Below, in pieces: positions 27,727 through 35,393 of a stretch of 64,000 nt of DNA (the stretch's first letter is position 1; every line of letters begins with the position of its first letter). Location: assembly GCA_005402585.1 (NCBI GenBank), contig BIFP01000021.1, forward strand, positions 248,001-312,000, written 5' to 3'. This DNA is from Micromonosporaceae bacterium KJ-029 (lineage in GTDB: Bacteria > Actinomycetota > Actinomycetes > Mycobacteriales > Micromonosporaceae). A program made the position numbers and the translations under genes. The notes under the pieces are model-generated. The model worked only from the letters and a program-made list of their open reading frames with translations, made no database searches and was not told the origin of the DNA.

Positions 27727-28653
27727 TCAGCCGAGCTGGTAGTTGACGTGGGCGGACCAGCGGGCGAAACCGAGCCGTTCGTAGAGCGCCACCGCGCCGG
27801 TGTTCGACTCGTCCACGTAGAGCATCACCCGGTCCAGCCCGCGCCGGTCGCGCAGGTCCGCCAACCCCGCCGTGGTCAGCGCCCGGCCGAGGCCGCCGCC
27901 GTGCGCGGACGGGTCCACCCCGAGCACGTACACCTCACCGATGCGGGCCGAGCCGGGCCGTTGGTGCACCTTGGTCCAGTGGAAGCCGAGCAGCCGGCCG
28001 GTCGCCGAGTCGACGGCGATCAGGAACCCGGCCGGGTCGAACCACGGCTCGGCGAGGCGTACCCGCAGGTCGTCGATGGTCCACCGGCCCTGCTCGGGAT
28101 GGTCGGCGAAGGCACGGGCGTTCAACGCCAGCCACGCCTCGTCGTCGGCGCCGGGCTGGAACGCGCGCAGCGTCACCCCGTCGGGCAGGCGCGGCGCGTC
28201 GATCGGTGCGGTGAGCGGCCGGCGCAGTTGCCAGAGGACACGCGCGCGGCGGAAGCCGAGGTCGACGGCGATCGCCGCGGCCGAGGGATGGTCGCCGTGT
28301 GCCCACGCCCGCAGCGGCCCGGTGGCCGCCGCCAGCACACCCCGGGCCAGCGCCCGGCCGGTGCCCCGCCGCCGGTACGCCGGGTGTACCACCAGTTCCA
28401 CGCCGACGCCGGTGCCCGGGTCCGTGGTGTCGAGGTGGGCGTACCCGGTGAGCGCGCCGTCGTCCGAGCGGGCGACCAGGTGGATCGCCGGGGCCCGCTC
28501 GTCGCGGAGCCGGAGCAGGACGTGTTCGTCCAACGGGTCCGCGCCGTCCGCATCGCCCGCCGCCCGGGCGAGCGCCAACACGTCGGCGATCTCCCCCGGA
28601 CCGAGCCGGTCCGTGCGGCTGACCTGGTCGCTGGTCGGCTCAGTGCTGCTCAT
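27727..28653 (-). CDS. mshD: Mycothiol synthase (acetyltransferase MshD)
   Basis: A 308-residue double-GNAT enzyme. MshD acetylates Cys-GlcN-inositol with acetyl-CoA in the last step of mycothiol synthesis, the main low-molecular-weight thiol of actinobacteria. The N-terminal half has VELVVHPAYRRRGTGRALARG (~88-108). The C-terminal, catalytic half has GFHWTKVHQ, IGEVYVLGVDPSAHGGGLGRAL (~240-261) and LYVDESNTGAVALYERLGF, all standard for MshD. Its ATG overlaps the stop of a 24-residue ORF (ATGA), so translation may be coupled. It lies close to glnR, as in mycobacteria. Confidence 0.95.
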   Translation of the reverse strand: MSSTEPTSDQVSRTDRLGPGEIADVLALARAAGDADGADPLDEHVLLRLRDERAPAIHLVARSDDGALTGYAHLDTTDPGTGVGVELVVHPAYRRRGTGRALARGVLAAATGPLRAWAHGDHPSAAAIAVDLGFRRARVLWQLRRPLTAPIDAPRLPDGVTLRAFQPGADDEAWLALNARAFADHPEQGRWTIDDLRVRLAEPWFDPAGFLIAVDSATGRLLGFHWTKVHQRPGSARIGEVYVLGVDPSAHGGGLGRALTTAGLADLRDRRGLDRVMLYVDESNTGAVALYERLGFARWSAHVNYQLG

Positions 28654-28724
28654 GACGGCACTCCGCTGCGCTGCGTGCCGCCATGAGGCACCACCGCACT
28701 GAGCCTGATGATTCGCTCGCTCAT
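28650..28724 (-). CDS. 24-residue upstream ORF coupled to mshD
   Basis: A tiny ORF beginning MSERIIRLSAVVPHGG and ending SGVPS. Its TGA overlaps the mshD ATG as ATGA. Its own ATG lies seven bases after TACGGT, which predicts a leaderless transcript starting at this ORF, so ribosomes would have to translate it before reaching mshD. It has no Cys or other attenuator-like residue run, so it looks like a coupling device rather than an amino-acid sensor. The sequence style resembles the coding repeats at 40303, which suggests a mobile coupling element. Whether the peptide has a function is unknown. Confidence 0.5.
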   Translation of the reverse strand: MSERIIRLSAVVPHGGTQRSGVPS

Positions 28725-28783
28725 TGCGATCACCGTATCGAGGGGAACGGGGCGTCGGTGGGGCAGGTGGGTGGGATTCCCCC

Positions 28784-29656
28784 TCACATCCCGCGCTTCG
28801 GCAGCGCCCGCACGTCGAACCGGTCGGTCAGCTCCGGCAGGGCGCGGTACACCGCGTTCACGGTGCCCTGCCGGTTGCCGCCCGCGTCGTGCAGCAGGAC
28901 GATCGACCCGGGTTGTACGCCGGTCAGCACCGATTTGGCGATCTTGGTCGCTCCGGGCATCTGCCAGTCGGAGGTGTCCAGCGTCCAGTGCAGGGGCGTC
29001 ATGCCGAGTTCCCGGGCCACGGTGACCACCGAGTAGGTCCAGGCGCCCCCGGGTTGCCGGTACCACGCGATCGGCGCGTCCGGCACCGCCGCCCGGATCG
29101 CGGCGCTGGTCCGCAGCAGGTCCGACTGGATCCGCTCCGGCGATCGTGAGCCCAGCGCCACGTCGTGGTCCCAGCTGTGGTTGCACAGCGTGTGGCCCTC
29201 GGCGACGATCTGCTGGATCAGCCACGGGTACGCCTCGGCGTTCTGGCCGACCACGCAGAACGTCGCCGTGACGTGGTACTCCCGCAGGATCGCGAGAACC
29301 TGAGGTGTGTAGTCCGGGTTCGGCCCGTCGTCGAAGGTGAGCGCGACCTCGTTGCCGCCGGTGGTCACCCGGGTACCCATGGGACCGATGTCGGGATCGT
29401 GCCCCGGCTGCCCGTTGCTCGGCGTCGGCTCGGCAGAGGCGGGCGTGCGGCTTGAGCCGGGCCCGGGTTCGGTGGACGAGGGTGCGGACTGGTCCGCGAA
29501 CTCCGTGTGGTCGGCACCGGTCGCGGTGGCCGTCGAGTGCCGCGGCGGATCGGGCACCAGGCTGCGGCCGATCAGGAACGTCGCGCCGAGCACCGCCGAC
29601 ACCACGAGCGTGATGATTCCGAGCGTCCGTCCGGTGCTCCTGTGATAAGCGTCCAC
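28784..29656 (-). CDS. Membrane-anchored polysaccharide deacetylase (NodB domain)
   Basis: A 290-residue protein with an N-terminal anchor helix (IITLVVSAVLGATFLIG, ~14-30), a Ser/Thr/Pro-rich linker to ~95, and a NodB carbohydrate esterase 4 domain. The metal-binding motifs are present: TFDDGPNPDY (~107), the His pair in HSWDHD (~160) and LLHDAGGN (~255), with RQPGGAW between. It probably deacetylates peptidoglycan or another wall glycan outside the membrane. The start is GTG 29656 after a GGGGGCAG. It sits between mshD and glnR, where mycobacteria have no such gene. Confidence 0.9.
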   Translation of the reverse strand: MDAYHRSTGRTLGIITLVVSAVLGATFLIGRSLVPDPPRHSTATATGADHTEFADQSAPSSTEPGPGSSRTPASAEPTPSNGQPGHDPDIGPMGTRVTTGGNEVALTFDDGPNPDYTPQVLAILREYHVTATFCVVGQNAEAYPWLIQQIVAEGHTLCNHSWDHDVALGSRSPERIQSDLLRTSAAIRAAVPDAPIAWYRQPGGAWTYSVVTVARELGMTPLHWTLDTSDWQMPGATKIAKSVLTGVQPGSIVLLHDAGGNRQGTVNAVYRALPELTDRFDVRALPKRGM

Positions 29657-29734
29657 CGCTGCCCCCTGCCGCTGGCCAACCCGGAAGTCACCATAAGACT
29701 CACGTGTCGGCCAAAAGGGGCGTATCGGACGTGA

Positions 29735-30472
29735 TTAACCCTCAACGGTGATGGATCGCGCCGGCAGTGGCGCGTGCTCGGCCGTCTCGGCCAGCGTCCG
29801 CGACGGCGGTACGACGAACTTGTAGCCCACCTGGCGCACGGTGCCGATCATCGACTCGTACTCCGAGCCGAGCTTGGCCCGCAGCCGTCGCACGTGTACG
29901 TCGACCGTGCGGGTGCCGCCGAAGTAGTCGTACCCCCAGACCTCGCGCAGCAGTTGATCGCGGGTGAACACCCGGCCCGGGTGCTGGGCGAGGAACTTGA
30001 GCAGCTCGAACTCCTTGTAGGTCAGGTCGAGCGGGCGGCCCTTGAGCTTCGCGGCGTAGGTGTCCGGGTCGATGGTCAGCTCGCCGGCCCGGATCGAGCC
30101 GCCGGCACCGGCCGTGGCGTTGCTCAGCCGGCCGACCGCGAGCCGCAGCCGGGCTTCCACCTCGGCCGGGCCGGCGGAGGCGAGGATCACGTCGTCGACG
30201 CCCCAGTCGGCGTTCAACGCGATCAACCCGGCCTCGGTGACGACCGCCACCAGCGGTACGCCGAGCCCGGTGGCGTGCAGCATCCGGCAGGTCGCGCGGG
30301 CCTCGCTCAGTTCGGAGCGGGCGTCGACCAGGACGGCGTCCGGGCTCGGGCCGGAGACCAGGGTGCGGACGTCGCGCGGTGCGGTACGGACCGAGTGCGG
30401 TAGCAGGTCCAGTGCCGGCAGCACTGCGGATGGTTCGCCTGCCCGTGCGGTCACCAACAGCAGGATCTCCAC
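29735..30472 (-). CDS. glnR: Nitrogen-assimilation regulator GlnR (orphan OmpR-type)
   Basis: A 245-residue atypical response regulator. The receiver (1-105) keeps one Asp in [11 protein letters not shown] (~55) but lacks the usual acidic pair, as in GlnR, which works without phosphorylation. The sequences [12 protein letters not shown] and [16 protein letters not shown] are hallmarks. The C-terminal winged helix is strongly conserved: [40 protein letters not shown] and [11 protein letters not shown]. GlnR controls glnA, amt and nitrite/urea genes. GTG 30472 follows GGAGG by five bases. Adjacency to mshD and a DUF2993 gene matches Rv0817c-Rv0819. A GlnR-box-like half site is upstream. Confidence 0.93.
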   Translation of the reverse strand: MEILLLVTARAGEPSAVLPALDLLPHSVRTAPRDVRTLVSGPSPDAVLVDARSELSEARATCRMLHATGLGVPLVAVVTEAGLIALNADWGVDDVILASAGPAEVEARLRLAVGRLSNATAGAGGSIRAGELTIDPDTYAAKLKGRPLDLTYKEFELLKFLAQHPGRVFTRDQLLREVWGYDYFGGTRTVDVHVRRLRAKLGSEYESMIGTVRQVGYKFVVPPSRTLAETAEHAPLPARSITVEG

Positions 30473-30665
30473 GATCACCTCCGTCCCGGCGGCTTCGTAC
30501 GGCCGCACGCGACCAGCGGCACTCCTGCGGATGTGGCGCTGGGAATTTCCGTGGGTCCCGGCGTCGCTGACGGGCGGGTTTCGGCTTGAGCGTAACTGAT
30601 TGCCCAGGCCGGGCCCGGGTGTGATTTCCTGTTTGTCCTTTCTGCCCCTGATCGCGGCTCAGGTT

Positions 30666-30681
30666 TTAACGTCGCGGAAAC
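30666..30681 (+). promoter_or_regulatory. Putative GlnR box between glnR and a divergent membrane gene
   Basis: TTAAC-GTCGCG-GAAAC fits the published GlnR half-box gTnAC-n6-GaAAC apart from the first base. It is 58 bases before the GTG at 30724 and about 190 bases upstream of glnR. Only one half-box is evident, so binding may be weak. Confidence 0.4.
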
Positions 30682-30723
30682 CGTGGCACCCGTGTCGGCC
30701 GATCGGTCTGGCACGATCGGTGG

Positions 30724-31758
30724 GTGTTTCCCTCCAACTCGCCCGAGACCGGCCGCGATCCGTGGGCCGACGACCCGCCCCCGGCGGGTGGTGCGGCGCC
30801 GCGTACCGGGCCGGCCGTCGAGACCGACGAGCGGCAACGCTCCGGCGGCCCGCGACGCCTGCGCCGGGGCGGCTCTCCCCGGCGTCCCGAGGACGGGCCG
30901 GAGACCGACGACGACGAGGAGGAGGAGCCGCCGGTCGAGGTGCGCCGCCAACTCTCGCTCGCCATCGGTGGGTTCGCCGCGCTGCTCGGCCTCGGCCTGG
31001 TCCTCGCGGCGCAGACCTCCGGGCCTGGGCACCGGCTGCCCTTCATTATCGTGGTGTTCACCGTGCAGGTGCTGTTCGTGCTGGCCTGGACGATGGTTAC
31101 CCGGCCACCGGCACTGGCGGTCGTGCTCGGGGTCGGAGTGGTGGCCGCGGTGGCGGCCGACACGGTGGCCGTTCGCACGGCCGAGGCCCGGCTGACGCCG
31201 CTGCTCTACGTCGCGGTCGGCGGGGTGCTCTTCGCGGTGCTCGGCCAACTGGTCCGCCGGGTGGACCGGGTCCGGGTGACCGACTCACTGCGGACCACCG
31301 CCACCATCGTGTTCGGGGTGGTCGCCCTGGCCACGCTCATCGTGCTCAGCCGGATCCCCGCCGGCACCCAGGCGATCACCGTCTGCCTCACCGCGAGCGC
31401 GGTCGCGCTCGCCGTCGCCCGGGCCGCCGACGCTGTCGCCGCCTGGCCGCGGCTGGCACCCCAGGTACCCCGGGGCGCGGCGGGCGTGGTCGGCGGAGCG
31501 ATGGTCGGCACCCTGGTCAGCGCGCTGCTCGGCAGCTACCTGGTCACCCCGTTCACACCGACCAGGGCGGCGATCATCGGTTTGGTCGCGGCGGTCGTCG
31601 CCGTCCTGGCCGACCTCGCCGTGGGGTACGCCGAGGCCGGTCGGCTGATGGCCGGCGAGCTGCCCTCGGTGTGGGCGGCCCGGCACGTGCAGGGACCGCT
31701 CGGCGCCTTCGCGATGGCGGCGCCGGCCGCGTACCTGATGTGCCGCCTGCTGCTGTGA
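30724..31758 (+). CDS. Multi-pass membrane protein of unknown function
   Basis: A 344-residue protein. The first ~75 residues are charged and Pro-rich (several DD/EEE runs) and presumably cytoplasmic. From ~80 to the end there are about nine hydrophobic segments (LAIGGFAALLGLGLVLAAQ, LPFIIVVFTVQVLFVLAW, LAVVLGVGVVAAVAADTVAV, PLLYVAVGGVLFAVLGQLV and others), with few charged residues inside. I do not recognise a transporter signature. It is divergent from glnR and followed by the DUF2993 gene on the same strand 98 bases later. Conserved synteny suggests an envelope role, but that is inference. Confidence 0.75.
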   Translation: MFPSNSPETGRDPWADDPPPAGGAAPRTGPAVETDERQRSGGPRRLRRGGSPRRPEDGPETDDDEEEEPPVEVRRQLSLAIGGFAALLGLGLVLAAQTSGPGHRLPFIIVVFTVQVLFVLAWTMVTRPPALAVVLGVGVVAAVAADTVAVRTAEARLTPLLYVAVGGVLFAVLGQLVRRVDRVRVTDSLRTTATIVFGVVALATLIVLSRIPAGTQAITVCLTASAVALAVARAADAVAAWPRLAPQVPRGAAGVVGGAMVGTLVSALLGSYLVTPFTPTRAAIIGLVAAVVAVLADLAVGYAEAGRLMAGELPSVWAARHVQGPLGAFAMAAPAAYLMCRLLL

Positions 31759-31856
31759 CCGGGTGGCCGGGCGGTCGGCGATTGAGGAATCTGGACTCCG
31801 GGTAACACCGGTGCGCCCGCTTGGCGGGCAATGACGTACGACAGGACGGAGACGGT

Positions 31857-32642
31857 GTGGACCACGAGCACACGTACGGGCAGCGAACGCGGCGACGGGG
31901 GCGCAAGGTACTGATCGGGTTCGCCGTCCTGTTGCTTGTCCTCGTCGGGCTGCTCGCCGTCGCCGACCGGGTGGCCGCCAGCGTCGCCGAGCGCACCATC
32001 GCCGACGAGGTTCGCAAGCAGGTGGCTCAGCAGGGCGCGCAGTCCTCGCCGCCCGAGGTCGAGGTGGGTGGTTTCCCGTTCCTCAACCAGGTGATCGAGG
32101 GCCGGTACGAGCGCATCTCGATCAGGATGCGGGACGTGCGGGGCTCGGTGCAGGGTGACGCGGTGACGCTGCCCAGCCTGAACATGGACGCCCGCAACGT
32201 GCGCGCCTCGCTGGACACGCTCCGCTCGGGTCGCGGCGACGTCGTGGCCGAGACGGTCAACGGCACCGGCACCATCAGCTACCAGAGCCTGGCGGCCCTG
32301 CTCGACCGGGAGGGGCTGACCCTCGGCGAGCGGGACGGGAAGCTGGCCGTCACCGCGCCGGTGGACATCCTCGGCCAGCGGGTGACGGTCACCGGCACCG
32401 CCGACATCGTCGTCGGTGAGCAGGGGCAGATCGCGTTGCGTTTCGACAACCTGGACGCCGAAGGGCTGCCCAACGCACCGCTGGCCCGCACCCTGCTGAA
32501 CAACTTCGCCCGCAGCATCTCGGTCGACGTACCCATGCCGGAACTGCCGTTGCAGCTCACCGTTCGCGAGGTCCGGCCGCAGCCGGAGGGGCTGACGGTG
32601 ACCGCCGACGCCCGGGACGTACCGATCAACTCGGTCGGCTGA
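31857..32642 (+). CDS. DUF2993 envelope protein, LmeA-like
   Basis: A 261-residue protein with an N-terminal anchor helix (KVLIGFAVLLLVLVGLLAVAD, ~16-36) and a DUF2993 domain over the rest. Family traits include PEVEVGGFPFLNQVIEGRYERISI (~65-88), GTGTISYQSLAALL, and LDAEGLPNAPLARTLL. In mycobacteria the homologous gene (Rv0817c, LmeA) is next to glnR and is needed for lipomannan elongation and envelope integrity. The same neighbourhood here supports orthology, while the lipid-glycan target may differ. GTG 31857 has GGACGGAG upstream. A small hairpin (GCCCGC-TTG-GCGGGC) lies at about 31815-31829. Confidence 0.85.
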   Translation: MDHEHTYGQRTRRRGRKVLIGFAVLLLVLVGLLAVADRVAASVAERTIADEVRKQVAQQGAQSSPPEVEVGGFPFLNQVIEGRYERISIRMRDVRGSVQGDAVTLPSLNMDARNVRASLDTLRSGRGDVVAETVNGTGTISYQSLAALLDREGLTLGERDGKLAVTAPVDILGQRVTVTGTADIVVGEQGQIALRFDNLDAEGLPNAPLARTLLNNFARSISVDVPMPELPLQLTVREVRPQPEGLTVTADARDVPINSVG

Positions 32643-32714
32643 CCTCGGGACCGGTGTCCCGGATGATGGTCGGCCCGGTGGAGATGCGTGGGATGGCTGG
32701 TAGGCTCGCTGACC

Positions 32715-32792
32715 ATGGGGACGCTCCTCACCAAACGGCGCGCGGTCGACCTGTGCCGCGTGGCCACCTGCCTGTGTCGCCCCGTCATCTGA
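32715..32792 (+). CDS. Cys-rich leader peptide upstream of sulfurtransferase
   Basis: A 25-residue ORF, starting MGTLLTKRRAVDLCRV and then containing ATCLCRPVI. It has three cysteines in its last twelve residues. This matches the actinobacterial putative leader peptides found upstream of sulfur-assimilation genes, which stall ribosomes when charged tRNA-Cys is scarce. TAGGCT lies eight bases before the ATG, so it is probably leaderless. The following 213 bases to the cysA start hold GGCCGC-CTA-GCGGCC (about 32809-32823) and the perfect palindrome GGTACGCGTACC (32836-32847), which could form alternative structures. I see no further ORF in that stretch. Confidence 0.85.
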   Translation: MGTLLTKRRAVDLCRVATCLCRPVI

Positions 32793-33005
32793 CGGCGGGG
32801 CTGTATCGGGCCGCCTAGCGGCCATCGGCACTCGGGGTACGCGTACCTAACACCCGGTGTGCACCCCCACCGGACGCCCGGCAGCGGCGCCGTCGCACGA
32901 ACCCGTGATCCGTTCCTAGCTATGGGTCCCGCGCGTGGTGCGACACATCCCGAACCATCGACCCCCGCGCTGGCTCACCGTCCATCCTCAACAGGGAGTG
33001 ATCTG

Positions 33006-33854
33006 ATGAGTCGCGACACCGCACTCGTCTCGGCCGAGTGGGCCGAGAAGAACCTCGACGCCGCGGGCGTCGTTTTCGTCGAGGTCGACGAGGACACCTC
33101 GGCCTACGACTCCGGCCACATCGCCGGGGCCATCAAGCTCGACTGGAAGAACGACCTGCAGGACCCGGTCCGCCGGGACTTCGTCAACAAGGCCCAGTTC
33201 GAGGCGCTGCTGTCCGAGCGGGGCATCAGCAACGACGACGTCGTCGTCCTCTACGGCGGCAACAACAACTGGTTCGCCGCGTACGCGTACTGGTACTTCA
33301 AGCTCTACGGGCACGGCGACGTCAAGCTGCTCGACGGCGGTCGCAAGAAGTGGGAGCTGGACGCCCGGCCGCTGGTCGCCGACGCGGTGACCCGCCCGGC
33401 CACCCAGTACGTCGCGAGCGAGCCGGACAACACCATCCGCGCCTTCCGGGACGAGGTCGTCGCCGCGATCGGCGTCAAGAACCTGGTCGACGTACGCAGC
33501 CCCGACGAGTTCGCCGGTCGCCTGCTCGCCCCCGCCCACCTGCCGCAGGAGCAGGCCCAGCGCGCCGGCCACATCCCGACCGCGCTCAGCGTGCCGTGGT
33601 CCAAGGCGGCCAACGAGGACGGCACCTTCAAGTCCGACGACGAGCTGCGCAAGCTCTACGCCGAGGCCGGGCTGGACGACGGCAAGGAGACCATCGCGTA
33701 CTGCCGGATCGGCGAGCGCTCCTCGCACACCTGGTTCGTGCTCCAGGAGCTGCTCGGCCACAGCAACGTGAAGAACTACGACGGATCCTGGACCGAGTAC
33801 GGCTCGCTGGTCGGTGTGCCGGTGGCGCTCGGCGATGAGCCGGGGGAGGCCTGA
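33006..33854 (+). CDS. cysA: Thiosulfate sulfurtransferase (rhodanese, CysA/SseA type)
   Basis: A 282-residue two-domain rhodanese. The N-terminal domain (1-130) has ALVSAEWAEKNL and DSGHIAGAIKLDW. The C-terminal domain contains LVDVRSPDEFAGRL and RAGHIPTALSVPWSKA, and the catalytic Cys is in YCRIGERSSHTWF (~234). The CRxGERS loop is the form typical of mycobacterial CysA2/CysA3. It transfers sulfur from thiosulfate to an acceptor in sulfur metabolism. It is preceded by a Cys-rich leader peptide, consistent with Cys-responsive control, and is followed after one base by the DUF1416 gene. Confidence 0.95.
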   Translation: MSRDTALVSAEWAEKNLDAAGVVFVEVDEDTSAYDSGHIAGAIKLDWKNDLQDPVRRDFVNKAQFEALLSERGISNDDVVVLYGGNNNWFAAYAYWYFKLYGHGDVKLLDGGRKKWELDARPLVADAVTRPATQYVASEPDNTIRAFRDEVVAAIGVKNLVDVRSPDEFAGRLLAPAHLPQEQAQRAGHIPTALSVPWSKAANEDGTFKSDDELRKLYAEAGLDDGKETIAYCRIGERSSHTWFVLQELLGHSNVKNYDGSWTEYGSLVGVPVALGDEPGEA

Positions 33855-33855
33855 G

Positions 33856-34179
33856 ATGACCGCACCCACCGCCGCCGGTTGCGCGGCCCCGGATCAGGCC
33901 GCCCCGCTGCCCGCCAGCCTCGACCTGGAGAAGGAGACCGTCATCACCGGTGTCGTCCGCTCCGGCGAGGGCGAGGCCGTGCCGGGCGCGTACGTCCGTC
34001 TGCTCGACTCGACCGGTGAGTTCACCGCCGAGGTGGTGACCTCGCCGGCCGGCCAGTTCCGGTTCTTCGCCGCGCCGGGCACCTGGACCCTGCGTGCCCT
34101 CTCCCGGCACGGCAACGGGGACGCCGCAGTGACGGCCGGCCGGGGCATCAACGAGGTGACCGTCACGGTCGTCGACTGA
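33856..34179 (+). CDS. sseC: DUF1416 protein (SseC)
   Basis: A 107-residue DUF1416 protein. An N-terminal Cys-containing tail is followed by a carboxypeptidase-regulatory-like beta domain: EKETVITGVVRSGEGEAVPGAYVRLL (~28-53), FTAEVVTSPAGQFRFFAAPGTWTLRALS, and VNEVTV-type end (INEVTVTVVD). In mycobacteria SseC is always next to CysA2/CysA3; its exact role in sulfur transfer is not established. ATG 33856 begins one base after the cysA stop region (TGAGATG), so the two are co-translated. A strong terminator follows. Confidence 0.9.
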   Translation: MTAPTAAGCAAPDQAAPLPASLDLEKETVITGVVRSGEGEAVPGAYVRLLDSTGEFTAEVVTSPAGQFRFFAAPGTWTLRALSRHGNGDAAVTAGRGINEVTVTVVD

Positions 34180-34194
34180 CACACGCTCTGATCG

Positions 34195-34243
34195 GCCTCG
34201 TGGCCCGCGTCCCTCGTTCCGTGGGGGATGCGGGCCACGAGGC
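34195..34243. terminator. Terminator of the cysA-sseC operon
   Basis: GCCTCGTGGCCCGC (34195-34208) and GCGGGCCACGAGGC (34230-34243) pair over 14 bp, and the stem continues five more pairs (one G-U) inward to a loop of about eleven bases. It starts 16 bases after the sseC stop. Confidence 0.9.
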
Positions 34244-34333
34244 GTCTCCGGCGTGGCGCCTCACCGTCGTCTCGCCGAGCATGTCCTCGATCCTGGATCG
34301 AGCGTGATCATGGGCGGTGGCCGGCGGTCCCGC

Positions 34334-34618
34334 TCACCGGGGGAGCGGGCGTAGGGGGTGGCGGGAGCAGCCACCGTCGTGGCCGGGCCGCAGCAGGCAG
34401 CGCCGGCCGTAGCTCATCGACCGGTCGCAGAAGACCTGATGGTGTACGTCCGGCGCGCCCTCCACGGAGATCGTCGTCTCGCCCAGGACCAGATCGGGCA
34501 TGAAGCCGAGCGACCGGGTGAGTGCGCGGGTCAGCACTTGTGCGGCGGCCAGGTCGGTCGCTCGTACGGTCAGGTGGACGACGTAGCGTGGCCGCTCGTC
34601 GGTGCCGGCGTCGCTCAT
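34334..34618 (-). CDS. Small Cys/His protein coupled to a DivIVA-like gene
   Basis: A 94-residue protein of unknown function. The N-terminal two thirds read as an alternating beta/alpha segment (YVVHLTVRATDLAAAQVLTR, then DLVLGETTISVEG). The C-terminus is rich in Cys, His and Arg: HHQVFCDRSMSYGRRCLL, then PGHDGGCSRHPL. This could bind a metal such as zinc. The ATG overlaps the stop of the DivIVA-like gene (ATGA), so translation is coupled. No family is recognised. Confidence 0.6.
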   Translation of the reverse strand: MSDAGTDERPRYVVHLTVRATDLAAAQVLTRALTRSLGFMPDLVLGETTISVEGAPDVHHQVFCDRSMSYGRRCLLRPGHDGGCSRHPLRPLPR

Positions 34619-34923
34619 ACCCGCGCGCCGGGCGCGAACCGGGACTGCCAGTCGCGCAGCGCGCGCTTGACCCGCACGTTCTCCTCCCGGGTACGCCCCA
34701 ACTCGGCGTGCAGCGCGGTCAGGTCGTCGGCGACCCGGCGCAGGAACAGGTCGACCTCGGTTGCGTCGAGCCCGCGTCGGACCAACGCGAACTGCCGCTC
34801 CCGGATCTGTTCGGGGCGCAACGGCCGGTACGCCGCGGACCGGTAGTGCCGGCCCGGGTTGCCGGTGCCGGTCGGGGCGGGGCTGTCCTTGTGCCGGCGG
34901 AAACGCCGGAACGGGTTGCGCAC
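34615..34923 (-). CDS. DivIVA-domain protein, short
   Basis: A 102-residue protein. After a basic N-terminus (RNPFRRFRRHKD) comes a DivIVA-type segment: YRPLRPEQIRERQFALVRRG, then LDATEVDLFLRRVADDLTALH, i.e. the L-x-P-x-x-I ... F-x-x-x-x-R-G-Y/L-D-x-x-E-V-D pattern. A short coiled coil follows (ELGRTREENVRVKRALRDW). True DivIVA/Wag31 is much longer, so this is one of the small DivIVA-domain proteins. GTG 34923 is preceded by GAGAGGTGG. It overlaps the next gene by four bases. Confidence 0.8.
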   Translation of the reverse strand: MRNPFRRFRRHKDSPAPTGTGNPGRHYRSAAYRPLRPEQIRERQFALVRRGLDATEVDLFLRRVADDLTALHAELGRTREENVRVKRALRDWQSRFAPGARV

Positions 34924-35139
34924 GTCGACCACCTCTCCCGTGCTGCTGGGCGTCGATGGGTCGGGGTGGACCGCCTGCCCGACCCACCCCGACCGGGGGA
35001 TTGAGCCCTGCCTCGTTGCCACGCGAGGAGCACTCGCCGGCCAACTTATATGAGGAAGACAAGGTATGCAAGGAAGAGGGAAAACTTGTCGCCCTTGTGT
35101 TTCTCGTGATCGAATCGGAGGTGCCACGCGAGGAGCGCC

Positions 35140-35379
35140 ATGCCATCGACACCGGATTACATCCGCATCTCGGACGAGATCATTGCCGACGTGAGGTCGG
35201 GAAGGTACAAGCCGAGCGACAAGCTGCCCTCAATAGCGCAGCTCTGTGAGCAGTACAAAGTCAGCCCGTCCACGATCCAGCTCGTCAACGTGCGGCTCGA
35301 AGCTCTCGGGGTGATCGATCGGCGGCAAGGCAAGGGTGTCTTCGTCACGGACCCGAGTACCTGGCTCCGCAAACCCTGA
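35140..35379 (+). CDS. GntR-type DNA-binding protein without effector domain
   Basis: A 79-residue winged-helix protein that is only the GntR DNA-binding domain: YIRISDEIIADVRSGRY, KLPSIAQLCEQYKVSPSTIQ (helix-turn-helix, ~30-49), then LEALGVIDRRQGKGVFV (wing). Family members normally have a C-terminal ligand domain of 100-160 residues; this one ends 10 residues after the wing. ATG 35140 has GAGGAG upstream. The upstream spacer (35040-35130) and the gene are visibly more AT-rich than the neighbours, suggesting transfer. It probably represses itself or a mobile-element function. Confidence 0.85.
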   Translation: MPSTPDYIRISDEIIADVRSGRYKPSDKLPSIAQLCEQYKVSPSTIQLVNVRLEALGVIDRRQGKGVFVTDPSTWLRKP

Positions 35380-35393
35380 CAACTTCTGGTCAG

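Noticed and set aside
29381..29400. GGGTACCCATGG sequence resembling the 46-bp palindrome ends
   Set aside because: Only a short stretch is shared, inside the deacetylase coding sequence, without the inner stem.
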